DNA of 64,000 nucleotides from Psychroflexus torquis ATCC 700755 (GTDB lineage: Bacteria > Bacteroidota > Bacteroidia > Flavobacteriales > Flavobacteriaceae). The translations under genes and the position numbers were made by a program. Below the pieces are notes generated by a model. The model was not told the DNA's origin and did no database searches. It saw only the letters and a list, made by a program, of their open reading frames with translations. Of this stretch, positions 44,588-53,696 are shown one piece after another; the stretch's first letter is position 1, and every line of letters starts with the position of its first letter. The stretch spans positions 1,922,001-1,986,000 of the forward strand of contig NC_018721.1 in NCBI RefSeq assembly GCF_000153485.2, given 5' to 3'.

Positions 44588-46474
44588 CTAGATAATATTT
44601 TTTGTAAGGGTTTCTCTGATATAAGAGTCAACGATCTCTTCTAAGATACCTAAAGGAACTGCTCCATTTTTCAAGACCACATTATGAAATTCCCGCAAAT
44701 CGAATTCATTACCAAGTTCTTGTTTTGATTTTTCTCTAAGCTCTAATATTTTGAGCATTCCGATCTTATAAGCACAAGCCTGTCCTGGCCAAACAATATA
44801 TCTCTCAATTTCCGTAGTTACTTCTGTCGTCGTCATTCCTGTGTTGAGCACCATATAATCGATGGCTTCTTCTCTTGTCCATTTTTTATAGTGAATCCCC
44901 GTATCCACCACTAATCTAACAGCCCTGAACATTTCAGCTTGTAATCTGCCTAAGTTTCCAAATGGGTCATTGTCATAAAGACCAAGCTCCCATCCCAATT
45001 GCTCGGAGTATAATGCCCAACCTTCTACATATGCTGTAAAAAGCCCTATCGTCCTAAAAACAGGAACACCTTCAAGTTCAGATTGAATAGCTATTTGAAA
45101 ATGATGCCCAGGAATGCCTTCGTGGTATGCTAATGTTTTCATTCCAAATTTTACAGATTCATGCACGTTCCTAAGATTAGCATAGAAAACGCCCCCTCGT
45201 GAATCATCCATGGCCGGACCCTTATAATAGGCGCCAGCGGAACCTTCTTCTTTAAATTCAGGAACGCGCTTCACCTCTAGACCTGCTTTTGGTCGTACAT
45301 CAAAGGCATCATCCAAACCCCCACTTATTTCAGATAATATACGGTCATATTCATCGAGTACCATTTGCCTTCCTTCATCAGTGTTAGGAAAAAGAAAACG
45401 TTCTTCCTTGTTCAATTCCTGAATTATTGCGCCGACTGTTTTGGTTGAATCTACATATCCTTCGGCTAATAGAATATTTTTCATTTCACTCTTTATTCTG
45501 GCTACTTCTGATAAACCGATCTGATGTACCTCCTCTGGATTTAGATTGGTTGTCGTGCTTTGTTTCAATTGATGACGATAGTATGCTGCTCCATTAGGGA
45601 GCTTCCAAACACCATCATCAGTAGTCGCTTTTTCATCGAGTTTTTCGAAATAATCAATAAGATTTTGATAGGCACGAAAGACTGTTGTGTCTATTTCTAC
45701 TTCAACTTGTTTTTTATAGGAAGTTTTCTGTTCTGCAGATATCTCATCCAGCTTATCAATTTTCAATTCAAAATTGGTGTATAGAATATTCGATTTTTCT
45801 GCTGATAGAGTCGTGTTTGAAACCTTAGTTGAGTCTGTGGTTTCTGTTAGTATTCCTGTGAAGCCTTTCATTTCGTCAACCACTCTTTTAATCACAAACT
45901 TTGGAGGAATGATGCCTTTATTCTCTGCTATTTTCAAGTTTTCAATTAATTGCTCAAACTTCGTGTCGAATTTCGAAAGCCTGGAAATATAGGCTTCGAC
46001 ATCACTCTCATCCCTAAGTTTATGGGCGCTTTCCATAAGACTTGGCAATCCGCTTTGGATACCGCCCATTTGGTTTACAGGATAACCGTGATAGAAAAAT
46101 GGTTCACTATCCTTTAACCCTTGTAAATAGAAGGCCAAAATTTTGGTGTTCAGCTTATTTTCTTCCGATTGACTTTCAAAATCATAACTCATCAATGTCT
46201 CGTAGTCTTCTTTCATTTTATAGAAAGATTCCCATTGTTTTGCATCGGAGATATCATCCAATTCATCTTTTGATCTATCGTATAGAATAGGAATCCCAAC
46301 GGATGTTGTTAGTTCCGGACTATCTATGGCCAATTCTACAAAGATCTTATCGTAAAAGTGTTCGATATTAAATGGTCGAAACCAAATAAGGTTTATGAGC
46401 CAAAAAATACCGACTAAAAAAAGTATAAGAATAGTTCTTGATGTCCAAAATTTCCAAGTGCGTTTTTTCGTCAT
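44588..46474 (-). CDS. DUF885 family protein (putative metallopeptidase-like)
   Basis: A ~628-residue protein with an N-terminal membrane anchor (about residues 10-30) and one large DUF885 domain. The hallmark HEGIPGHHFQIA lies in the C-terminal third, a zinc-binding-type HExxxxHH arrangement found in this family; a Glu (GWALYSEQLG) follows about 30 residues later. Related patterns are KMLKI/ELREKS and FHNVVLKNGAVPLGILEE near the end. A peptidase role is probable but not proven. The frame starts at 46495; the ATG at 46474 (MTKKRTWKF) is chosen. Confidence 0.87.
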   Translation of the reverse strand: MTKKRTWKFWTSRTILILFLVGIFWLINLIWFRPFNIEHFYDKIFVELAIDSPELTTSVGIPILYDRSKDELDDISDAKQWESFYKMKEDYETLMSYDFESQSEENKLNTKILAFYLQGLKDSEPFFYHGYPVNQMGGIQSGLPSLMESAHKLRDESDVEAYISRLSKFDTKFEQLIENLKIAENKGIIPPKFVIKRVVDEMKGFTGILTETTDSTKVSNTTLSAEKSNILYTNFELKIDKLDEISAEQKTSYKKQVEVEIDTTVFRAYQNLIDYFEKLDEKATTDDGVWKLPNGAAYYRHQLKQSTTTNLNPEEVHQIGLSEVARIKSEMKNILLAEGYVDSTKTVGAIIQELNKEERFLFPNTDEGRQMVLDEYDRILSEISGGLDDAFDVRPKAGLEVKRVPEFKEEGSAGAYYKGPAMDDSRGGVFYANLRNVHESVKFGMKTLAYHEGIPGHHFQIAIQSELEGVPVFRTIGLFTAYVEGWALYSEQLGWELGLYDNDPFGNLGRLQAEMFRAVRLVVDTGIHYKKWTREEAIDYMVLNTGMTTTEVTTEIERYIVWPGQACAYKIGMLKILELREKSKQELGNEFDLREFHNVVLKNGAVPLGILEEIVDSYIRETLTKNII

Positions 46475-46614
46475 TATAGTTATTTTATTTAGCAATACAT
46501 TTTTTTAGCATTTTACGCTAACACATTTTAATTGTAGTCGTTCTTTAATAAAAGGCTAAGGTTTGGCCAAACTGCAGTTTCATGCAGTTTAGGTTTTGTT
46601 GGCTAATGGATTTA

Positions 46615-47418
46615 TTAACCACAATATCCGCCCCCATAAGAATAAATATATTTTGGGTTCCATTTGTTTTCTTTACCCAAAATCATTCTTGACCATTTAA
46701 CTCCTTTCTTCAAACCGTAACTCTCTAGAAAATTAACGCCTTCTCCATTATCTATTGGCAATAATGTTCTCATTCCTTGTTTTGTGTGCTTTAATTTTAA
46801 CAATTCAATTCCTGCTTTGCTATCCTTGGACAAAACTAAACCACGTCCAAGGTGTGGAAGGTAAAATTCCAACAACTCCTTATCATTATTGAAGTATCCT
46901 GTTCCGGTTGCAAAATATTTATCTATCAGATGTATCCTATTCTCACCATTTGTTTCCTTATCCAGTTTATATATACTTTCTAAATCTGATTTTTTCAATC
47001 TCCGCATGGAATTTGTATAATTAAAATCCATGTCTACTTCTGAATCGAAGCATTGGTATTCCATTATTTTTCTAAAGCCAACTTTTTGATAAACGGTCTC
47101 TCCAAGTTCAGTAGCAATTAACAATTGTGTTTCACACCCTTTATGATTTAAAAAGTCAACAAGAAATTTTGTCATTTTATACCCTAAACCTTTACCCCGG
47201 TGATTCTGATCTACAATAATGTTTGCAAGCCAACCAACTTTTTCTTTGAGCATGACATTTCCTGTCCCTACGATTAGTTCATCCTGAATTATGACAAAAG
47301 CATGGAAAAAGTCATCTTCGATAAAACTCTTTACAAAAGCTTCGTAATCAAATTTCCAATCTATTGGTGGAAGATTATTTAATCCTTTTATATCCGTTCC
47401 TTCTAATTCTCTAATCAT
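46615..47418 (-). CDS. GNAT N-acetyltransferase with C-terminal acetyltransf_18-type domain
   Basis: A ~267-residue cytoplasmic enzyme. The first half is a GNAT fold: MIRELEGTDIKGLNNL, GWLANIIVDQNHRGKGLGYKM (acetyl-CoA loop RGKGLG) and ETVYQKVGFRK. The second half (from MRRLKKSDLESIYKLD) has the features of the Acetyltransf_18 domain found in paired GNAT proteins. The open frame reaches 47580, but its first 54 residues look random, so the ATG at 47418 is chosen; 47445 is an alternative. Substrate unknown. Confidence 0.82.
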   Translation of the reverse strand: MIRELEGTDIKGLNNLPPIDWKFDYEAFVKSFIEDDFFHAFVIIQDELIVGTGNVMLKEKVGWLANIIVDQNHRGKGLGYKMTKFLVDFLNHKGCETQLLIATELGETVYQKVGFRKIMEYQCFDSEVDMDFNYTNSMRRLKKSDLESIYKLDKETNGENRIHLIDKYFATGTGYFNNDKELLEFYLPHLGRGLVLSKDSKAGIELLKLKHTKQGMRTLLPIDNGEGVNFLESYGLKKGVKWSRMILGKENKWNPKYIYSYGGGYCG

Positions 47419-47854
47419 TAGATTAATTCTCACATTTAGAATCATGGTTTTTAACGTAAAGCCAAAATTGTTGCCTTTTTTTATGATATGATTAAGCACT
47501 AAAGTTAATAAATAAATTAAAAATAGAAAATCCGCGAGTTCCGACACTTTGGGCTTCGTAAGTAAACTAAAACTAGCCATAAATTATATACGGCTTAAGT
47601 TTAATTTCTAATACCTTAAGTTATAAATCAGAAAGAACAAAAGAAAAAATTAATCGTTCTCTATACGATGAAGCTTTAAACTTCAACAATCCCAGAGCCT
47701 CGGGATTAATTCTCTCTCTATTACTACTTAAATCATGGTCTCCTTATAAATATAGGGACTGTGAGACATTAGATCTTATTTTCAAGCCTTTACTAAGCTT
47801 GTCTTAATGTTGTTGTTACCCATAGCTAGTTCTTTCATAAATCAATTCTTATAG
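47419..47854. other. Non-coding stretch upstream of GNAT gene
   Basis: About 430 bases with no gene; short frames here look like noise. A hairpin AATCCC-AGAGCCTC-GGGATT at 47688-47707, with GCCTCGGGATTAA on its right arm, resembles one half of the REP-like pair at 33.6 kb. The remainder may be part of the old IS110 element's left side. Confidence 0.45.
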
Positions 47855-48052
47855 ATGAATATAAAGAAACTTTGGAGTTGACATCAGTAAGAATGTTTTT
47901 GATGTCCACTGTAGTTCTACAAGTGATAATCAGTACAAAACCGATGATACAGGTTTTAAAAAATTTCTTAAAGACTTGCCTAAAGGTTCCTTAGTAGTAA
48001 TGGAAGCTACAGGGTGTTATCAGTATAGACTTGCTCAGCTTCTTTTAAAATA
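47855..48052 (+). pseudogene. IS110-family transposase remnant (N-terminal part)
   Basis: Translation of 47874-48052 gives GVDISKNVFDVH, then DDTGFKKFLKDLPKGSLVV, then MEATGCYQYRLAQLLLK and a stop. This is the N-terminal DEDD nuclease region of IS110/IS1111 transposases, with the first catalytic Asp in GVDISK and the Glu in VMEATG. The expected start ATG (47855, MNIKKL) is in a different frame, so there is a 1-base frameshift near 47870. The frame is cut at codon TAA 48052. The other two thirds of the gene are absent. Confidence 0.72.
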
Positions 48053-48123
48053 AGAAATACTTCATGACCCACCCTGAGCTTAACAGCCCCAAGAACAACC
48101 CCTTGGACGCAACGTTGTGTTTA

Positions 48124-48158
48124 ATACCAAATTAGACCTATAATGACGTAACAAACGG
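48124..48158 (+). mobile_element. MITE-like family A fragment (left end only, A4)
   Basis: The first ~35 bases match the left end of family A (ATACCAAATTAGACCTATAA, then TGACGTAACAAACGGT). It ends where the family B element begins, so B was inserted in, or recombined with, a family A element. Confidence 0.6.
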
Positions 48159-48160
48159 TT

Positions 48161-48349
48161 AATACCAATTTAGCATCCGAATGTCGGATAAAATCAGTTT
48201 CTTTTTCACTTATTAATCGTCATAAAATAGAACTATAACTGGTGCTATGCTTATATTTTTTTCCTCAACTAAGTAAAAAACTTGTACTGAGCTACATCGT
48301 AGAATAATTCAAATTTTTAATACAAGATTTAAAAACTAAATTGGTATTA
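48161..48349 (+). mobile_element. MITE-like element, family B (copy B1)
   Basis: 189 bp from AATACCAATTTAGCATCC to AAAACTAAATTGGTATTA. It shares nearly all of its inner sequence with B2 (GTTTCTTTTTCACTTA, AATCGTCATAAAATAGAAC, GCTATGCTTATATTTTTTTC, TACAAGATTTAAAAACTAAA). Compared with B2 it keeps an extra 24 bases including GAGCTACATCGTAGAATAAT, a motif also present in family A. Its right end directly abuts the HMG-CoA lyase remnant. Confidence 0.75.
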
Positions 48350-48973
48350 GAAATAGCAGACAAAAGCAACAAAAAAATGATGGTTTATATTTCTATCAGA
48401 TTTTGAAATCCATATGGTGATCTTTGGAATTTTGGTATCGTAGATGGGTGGACCGAACGTTTATCTAAAATGGGAGTCAAGATTTTGTCTTTAAATGATA
48501 CTATAGGCAGTTTAGACCCTGAAAATATTAATTATCTCTTTTCAAATTTAATTCCAGCCTATTCAAATATTGAGTTTGGAGCTCATCTTTACATGACACC
48601 AAGTATTTGGTGTAAACAAATTTATGCTACTTATACCAAATTAGCATCCAAATGTCGTACAAAATCAGTTTCTTTTTCACTTAATAATCGTCATAAAATA
48701 GAACCATAACTATTGCTATGCTTATATTTTTTTCCTCAACTAAGTAAAAAATATTTCAACTTTTTAATACAAGATTTAAAAACTAAATTGGTATTACTCA
48801 AGCGGCTGCGGCCGTTTTGATCGTTGTCTTATGGCAAAAGATATACTGACTGGTCATATGCCAACAGAAAAAATGCTATTCAATTATACTCAAAAAAAGC
48901 ACATCAACTTACTGCGATGTGTTTTGAGAGTTCTTTTAATAAAGCGACTAGTATGTTTTCGGAGTACCATTAA
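48350..48973 (+). pseudogene. Hydroxymethylglutaryl-CoA lyase pseudogene, interrupted
   Basis: The C-terminal two thirds of an HMG-CoA lyase (leucine/ketone-body catabolism) can be read in pieces. 48350-48632: VYISIRF, stop TGA at 48404 where the family has Gly, then NPYGDLWN, MGVKILSLNDTIGS, YLFSNLIP and IEFGAHLYMTP. After the 161-bp element B2, 48795-48900 gives SSGCGRFD, MAKDILTGHMPTEKM and TQKKH. A further frame shift leads to FESSFNKATSMFSEYH and the natural stop TAA at 48971. About eight codons between GRFD and MAKD are lost. The 5' third is missing and replaced by element B1. Confidence 0.85.
48634..48794 (+). mobile_element. MITE-like element, family B (copy B2), inserted in HMG-CoA lyase gene
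   Basis: 161 bp with ends TACCAAATTAG and CTAAATTGGTAT. It is flanked by TA at 48632-48633 and 48795-48796. Removing the element and one TA restores the lyase codons ACT TAC TCA, so the insertion site and 2-bp TA duplication can be read directly. It has no gene. TA duplication is typical of Tc1/mariner/IS630-group transposases, which suggests what moved it. Confidence 0.82.
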
Positions 48974-48974
48974 A

Positions 48975-49004
48975 AAAAAGACTGCCCTTACAGACAGTCT
49001 TTTA
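48975..49004. terminator. Bidirectional terminator
   Basis: AAAAGACTG and CAGTCTTTT pair perfectly (9 bp, 10-base loop) with flanking A and T tracts. It lies just after the stop of the HMG-CoA lyase remnant and before the 3' end of the opposite-strand T9SS gene. Confidence 0.85.
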
Positions 49005-49496
49005 ATTAAATAGTATTTGGTTAAGCTTATTTTAGGATAATCCTTTTGGTCGTCGTGAATCCTCCAGAGGTGAATTGTAAAATATAAATACCACCCGCTA
49101 GCGATGACAAATCGAGTGATTTATTATAAAACCCTCCAACTTTATTTAATGTAGTTTGCAGTATTTTTTTTCCGACAGTAGAAAAAATCACAACATTATG
49201 TTCGTCTGAATTTAATTTACTGGTATCATAATTTAGATTGATTTTTTTATCATTTGACGGATTTGGATAAACGCTAAAAGATAAATTATTAGAAACGTTT
49301 TCAATGCCCAAAGTCTCACTTGTAGCTTTATCAGAAATAATAAAAGCAGTATCCACAGCACTTACAGACCAATAGTAATTTGTATTTCCTAAGTTTTTAA
49401 TAGTCCATGAATTACCATTGACTTTGTAAGATGCAATCTCAGAACCATTTTGAGTCGTCCCTACATTTAAAAAATAAAATAAACCGTCTGATGGTG

Positions 49497-50761
49497 CAGG
49501 GCGAACGCATTAAAAAAAGTTTAAGTTAATTGGGTAAAAATGAGTGTTAATCACTTAAAATTCATCATATTATTTGTTGTTTTTTAGTTTAAAATATTGT
49601 ATATTATATTGATAACCAATACTTTATACATTTTGAAAACTACCCAAAAGCTAAAGACCATATTTGGTCAAATACCCGACTTTAGACGTTCTCACAAGCA
49701 ACTTTACGATTTAGAAAGCATCCTTCTCATCGGGATTATTTCAGTGATTTGTGGAGCAGATTCATGGAATGAAATGGAAAACTACGCCAACTCAAAAGAA
49801 GAATTTCTTCGTAGCTTCCTTGATTTGCCTAATGGTATCCCCTCGCACGACACATTTAATCGCGTTTTTTCTAATATTGACAGTAATCAATTTGAAAAAT
49901 GCTTTATACAATGGGTTAGTGCTCTTGCACAACTACAGCCCAGAGAAATCATTGCTATAGATGGTAAAACAATTAGAGGTGCTAAAGCTGGCGGTAAAAA
50001 ATCCCCAGTACACATGGTTAGTGCTTGGGCAAATGACAATAATTTGGTTTTAGGACAAGTGAAAGTTTCCCACAAGTCAAATGAGATCACTGCCATTCCA
50101 AAATTATTAAAAGTCTTATCCATAGAAAATACTATTGTAACTATTGATGCTATGGGATGTCAAACTAAAATAGCTAAGGCCATCGTTAAAAAAAATGCAG
50201 ACTATATCTTGGCTGTAAAAGAGAATCAACCTCAGTTACTAGAGCATATTGAAGATGAATTTAGATTTGGAAAAACTATGGAATCAAACCTTAGCCAAGA
50301 ATTAGACCATGGCAGAATAGAAACCAGGACGTGCAGTGTAATAAGCAACTTTAAGTTTATTTTAAAAAACAATAACTGGGAAAACCTAACAAGTGTTATA
50401 AAAATAGAAAGCAAACGTGAGTTTAAAAACTCACAAAAGCCTGCACAACACGCAATACGATATTATATTTCAAGTATAAAGGCTAGCTCCCAAGATTTTC
50501 AAAAAGCCATTCGTTCTCATTGGTCTATAGAAAATAAGTTACACTGGACTTTAGATGTTGCTTTTTCAGAAGATGCTTCTAGAAAAAGAACAGGTAACTC
50601 CACTCAAAATTTCTCCATACTCAATAAAATTGCACTAAATTTATTGAAAAATGAAAAATCATTAAAAACAGGGGTGAAGAGCAGAAGACTTCAAGCGGGA
50701 TGGGACAATCACTATCTGATAAAAGTGCTGAATCTAATGAAAGTTTAATGCGTTTGCCCTG
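49497..50761 (+). mobile_element. ISAs1-family insertion sequence, complete
   Basis: A 1265-bp element with terminal inverted repeats CAGGGCGAACGCATTAAA (left) and CAGGGCAAACGCATTAAA (right, reversed). The target TCTGATGGTG is duplicated exactly at 49487-49496 and 50762-50771. It carries one transposase gene on the + strand. Length, 10-bp duplication and transposase type agree with the ISAs1 family (H-repeat relatives). The perfect duplication and intact gene suggest a fairly recent insertion. Confidence 0.93.
49633..50748 (+). CDS. ISAs1-family (H-repeat type) DDE transposase
   Basis: About 371 residues. The N-terminal domain (GQIPDFRRSHKQLYDLESIL, PSHDTFNRVFSNID) and the DDE core match the ISAs1/H-repeat group: first Asp in IAIDGKTIRGAK, second in VTIDAMGCQTKIAK, and Glu late in HWSIENKLHWTLDVAFSEDA. 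No ATG lies near the expected N-terminus; TTG at 49633 (Leu-Lys-Thr-Thr) fits other members, and TTG at 49597 is an alternative. The frame is intact, so the element may still be active. Confidence 0.92.
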   Translation: MKTTQKLKTIFGQIPDFRRSHKQLYDLESILLIGIISVICGADSWNEMENYANSKEEFLRSFLDLPNGIPSHDTFNRVFSNIDSNQFEKCFIQWVSALAQLQPREIIAIDGKTIRGAKAGGKKSPVHMVSAWANDNNLVLGQVKVSHKSNEITAIPKLLKVLSIENTIVTIDAMGCQTKIAKAIVKKNADYILAVKENQPQLLEHIEDEFRFGKTMESNLSQELDHGRIETRTCSVISNFKFILKNNNWENLTSVIKIESKREFKNSQKPAQHAIRYYISSIKASSQDFQKAIRSHWSIENKLHWTLDVAFSEDASRKRTGNSTQNFSILNKIALNLLKNEKSLKTGVKSRRLQAGWDNHYLIKVLNLMKV

Positions 50762-53198
50762 TCTGATGGTGTAAAATCGTCAGAAGCATTATCCCAAGTA
50801 AATGTTATAGAATCATCAGTATTTATTTGATTCGAAAGATTTGCAGGTACATTCGGTTGTGTATTGACCACATCGATATTGTTTTTATGTAAAACTGATT
50901 GAGATACATAAGCAGCATCATCAAAAAAACCAGAAACTAAAATATCAAAGTCGTTCTCATTGTCGTAATCGGACCAAGTCACATTTGTGCTTCCACCAAG
51001 ATTAATAAGACCTTCTTCTACCAACGTAAAAACCGTGCCGTCGTTTCTATAAAGATAAGTAAGATCATTAAAGTTATTATCTGTACCAGATAACACTAAA
51101 TCTAAATCACCATCGTTATCATAATCTCCCCAAGCTAATGGCGTTGTACCACTTGAATTACCGACACCTTCTAATACAATATTTGAATCCGTAAACATAC
51201 CGGTTCCGTCATTATTATAAATTTTACTTAAGTAATCATAATTAGCATCATAACCTGTGAATACTAAATCTAAGTCACCATCATTATCGTAATCTCCAAG
51301 CGTTACCCAGCTATCTGCTGTGGCAAAAGGGATTTGACCTTCTGAGAAAATACCGTCTACATTATTGAATATTTGAGCATAATTATCGCCGTTTAAATCA
51401 TAGCCATTAATTATAATATCTAAATCTTCATCTTTATCAATATCTCCAAACACAGCATTACCACCTTGTACCCCTGGTAAATTAGCAATTGCATCAGAGA
51501 ATGTGCCATTAGTATTATTATAAATTGTGGTACCCCTTCCATTACTCCCTACTCCTGTAATCAATAGATCCAAATCTCCATCATTATCATAATCACCAAA
51601 ATCAATAGAACTATAAATGACGCCTTCTAACTCTTGTTTTACGGTAAAAACGCCACTATTATTTTCATAGACGGTCAAGAAAAAAGAGGTGATATCATCA
51701 TAATTTTGACCAGAGACTACTAAATCCATATCACCATCATAATCAATATCTAAAAACTTTACAGCTCCTAAATGGAGACCTTGTACATTAGGCTGTGAAA
51801 TCAAACTCATTACTCCATTGTTATTTTCATAGAAATCTACTTTACTTGTGTCAGCAAATTCATTAGCATCTGTATCTAAAGCTCCAGAAATGACAAGGTC
51901 TTTATCGCCGTCATTGTCAATATCTGCCCAATCTGATGATGAGAAAAAATAGTCGTCGATTTCAGATGTAATAGGTTCAAATACACTTGGTGTTATTGTT
52001 TGGTTTAAAAATACTGTAGTCTTTGGTGTATTGTTTTCATCATATCCTGAAATAACAATATCAGGCCTCCCATCGTTGTTAATATCTCCAGAATCGCCAT
52101 CTCCATAATATGAAGCTGTTAAGACGCTATCAGTTTGTGTGAAAGTGTCGTCTCCATTATTTACAAAAACGTAATGCGCAGAATCACCCTCTCCTGGTGT
52201 TGTTGTTGCGCCAACTATTAGTAGATCTACTAAACCATCTAAGTTAAAATCATTCCATTCCAAAATGCTATGTGAAACACCTGGAAGATTAATGTTTAAT
52301 GGTGTAAAAGTGTTACCATCTATATTTTTATAAATGGTTGTTTGGCGTTCTACGCCACTATATCCACCTGTGACAGAGACAACTAAGTCTATAAATCCGT
52401 CGTTATTGTAATCTGCCCATTCTGTATCTCCTAACCAACTTTGAGTTAAATCAATGTTACTGTTAGAAAAGGTATTATCACCATTATTGGTATATATATT
52501 AACAGAATAGCTACCACTAATTGCGTCAAACCCGCTTAAAAGAAAGTCTGGGTAATTATCATTATTATAATCAGCCCATTTTATTCTTCCATAATTCATT
52601 CCAGGAATCGTTTCTAGATTGTTAATTTCTGTTACTGTATTATCTCCATTGTTTATAAATAATTTGGTTACAAATGTCCATGTATTAGTTTCAATGCCTG
52701 TAGTAGATATATCTACATCACCATCATTATCAAAATCTGAAAAAGCAACTTCGCCCAAGTACATTGGAGGCAGTCCTAATTCTAATTCGCTAAAAGTGTT
52801 ATCGGTATTGTTTATGTATAGTTTTGTTAACCCACTTACGGAAGCATCATGTCCTTGTATAAGAATGTCTTGATAACCATCGTCATTATAATCTGCCCAT
52901 CGTGCAGAACCTAGAGCTACTTGTGGTAGGTTACTTGTTGTTTGAAGTATGTAATTATCATTATGATAAATATATAAGCCTCCTTCTATATCACCAGAGG
53001 CATTATTTCCAGAGAGATATAAATCCATATCACCATCGTTGTCCACATCTCCTAGAGCTGTTATGGAATTATAGATCTCAGGGAGGCTTGTGCTTATTGG
53101 TGAAAAATCTTGAGCCTTAACAGAGCATATGCAGGCCATGGCAAATATTACGAGTTGTAATCTTTTATTTAGAATCATTCTAACTTATGTTTTAGGGT

Positions 53199-53233
53199 AA
53201 AAAAAAGAGAGCTTATTTTATCTCTCTTTTTTT
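53199..53233. terminator. Terminator between two T9SS genes
   Basis: AAAAAAGAGAG and CTCTCTTTTTT form a perfect stem with a 10-base loop. On the - strand it lies after the stop of the truncated T9SS gene (53254) and before the FG-GAP gene start at 53178. Confidence 0.8.
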
Positions 53234-53253
53234 GTTAATTAATTTATGTGAGC

Positions 53254-53331
53254 TTATTTTAAAATTAGTTTTTTAGTTATGTTATTGTTTCCAGATGTGA
53301 ATTGTAAAATATAAACACCTCCAGGTTGGAG
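53254..53331 (-). pseudogene. Last 25 codons of a second T9SS-secreted protein
   Basis: On the - strand, 53331-53254 reads PGGVYILQFTSGNNN, then ITKKLILK and stop. This is the final strand of a type A T9SS sorting domain, close to that of the FG-GAP gene (AGGIYILQFTSGG). The rest of the gene is missing because the IS3 element begins at 53332 and different DNA follows it. Confidence 0.8.
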
Positions 53332-53385
53332 TGTCTACCTTTGATGTGACGATTTTTATGAGTTTATAAATTTTATATTTGAGTT

Positions 53386-53664
53386 ATGGTAAAAAAGTAT
53401 GACAATGAATTTAAAGTTATGATCGTCGAACTATTAAATTCTGGTATTGAGACAAAACAAGTTAGTGAGGATTATGATTTAAGCCTTAATATGATTGGTC
53501 GTTGGAAACGAGAATACAAGCTCAAATCTGGAGACTTTTCAAAGAAGAAGGAGTTATCTATTGAAGCTCAAGAGCTCAAAGCATTAAAGAAAGAGTTAAA
53601 GAATGTAACGATGGAACGTGACATCTTAAAAAAGGCGGTGAGCATCTTCTCCAAGAGCGACTGA
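53386..53664 (+). CDS. IS3-family OrfA (HTH protein)
   Basis: A 92-residue protein with a helix-turn-helix for binding the IS ends (IETKQVSEDYDLSLNMIGRWKREY), then a Leu-zipper-like helix (ELKALKKELKNVTMERDILKKA). Near its end the codons TTA AAA AAG form the A6G slippery string at 53628-53634. A -1 slip there joins it to OrfB, as is standard in IS3 elements. Confidence 0.9.
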   Translation: MVKKYDNEFKVMIVELLNSGIETKQVSEDYDLSLNMIGRWKREYKLKSGDFSKKKELSIEAQELKALKKELKNVTMERDILKKAVSIFSKSD

Positions 53665-53696
53665 TAAGATATCAATTCATTTTAAAGAATGTTGAT

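Larger units (their letters stand above)
49027..53178 (-). pseudogene. T9SS-secreted FG-GAP/VCBS-repeat protein split by an IS
   Basis: Before insertion this gene encoded 958 residues. 53178-50762 gives a signal peptide (ICSVKAQ) and many VCBS/FG-GAP repeats with calcium-binding cores such as DYDNDGDLDL and DIDNDGDKDL, forming beta-propellers. Then comes the start of a fibronectin-like domain (NVPANLSNQI). 49496-49027 continues that domain (SDGLFYFLNVGTTQNGSE, YYWSVSAVD) and ends with a type A T9SS sorting domain (SVYPNPSN, AGGIYILQFTSGG, TTTKRIILK). Removing the IS and one TSD copy leaves 2877 bases, exactly 959 codons. The remaining 5' piece encodes 814 residues without the sorting tail, so it cannot be secreted by T9SS. 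Confidence 0.9.

Noticed and set aside
47419..47580. N-terminal 54-residue extension of the GNAT protein
   Set aside because: The extra residues do not match the family and begin in non-coding-like sequence; the internal ATG at 47418 starts exactly at the GNAT fold.
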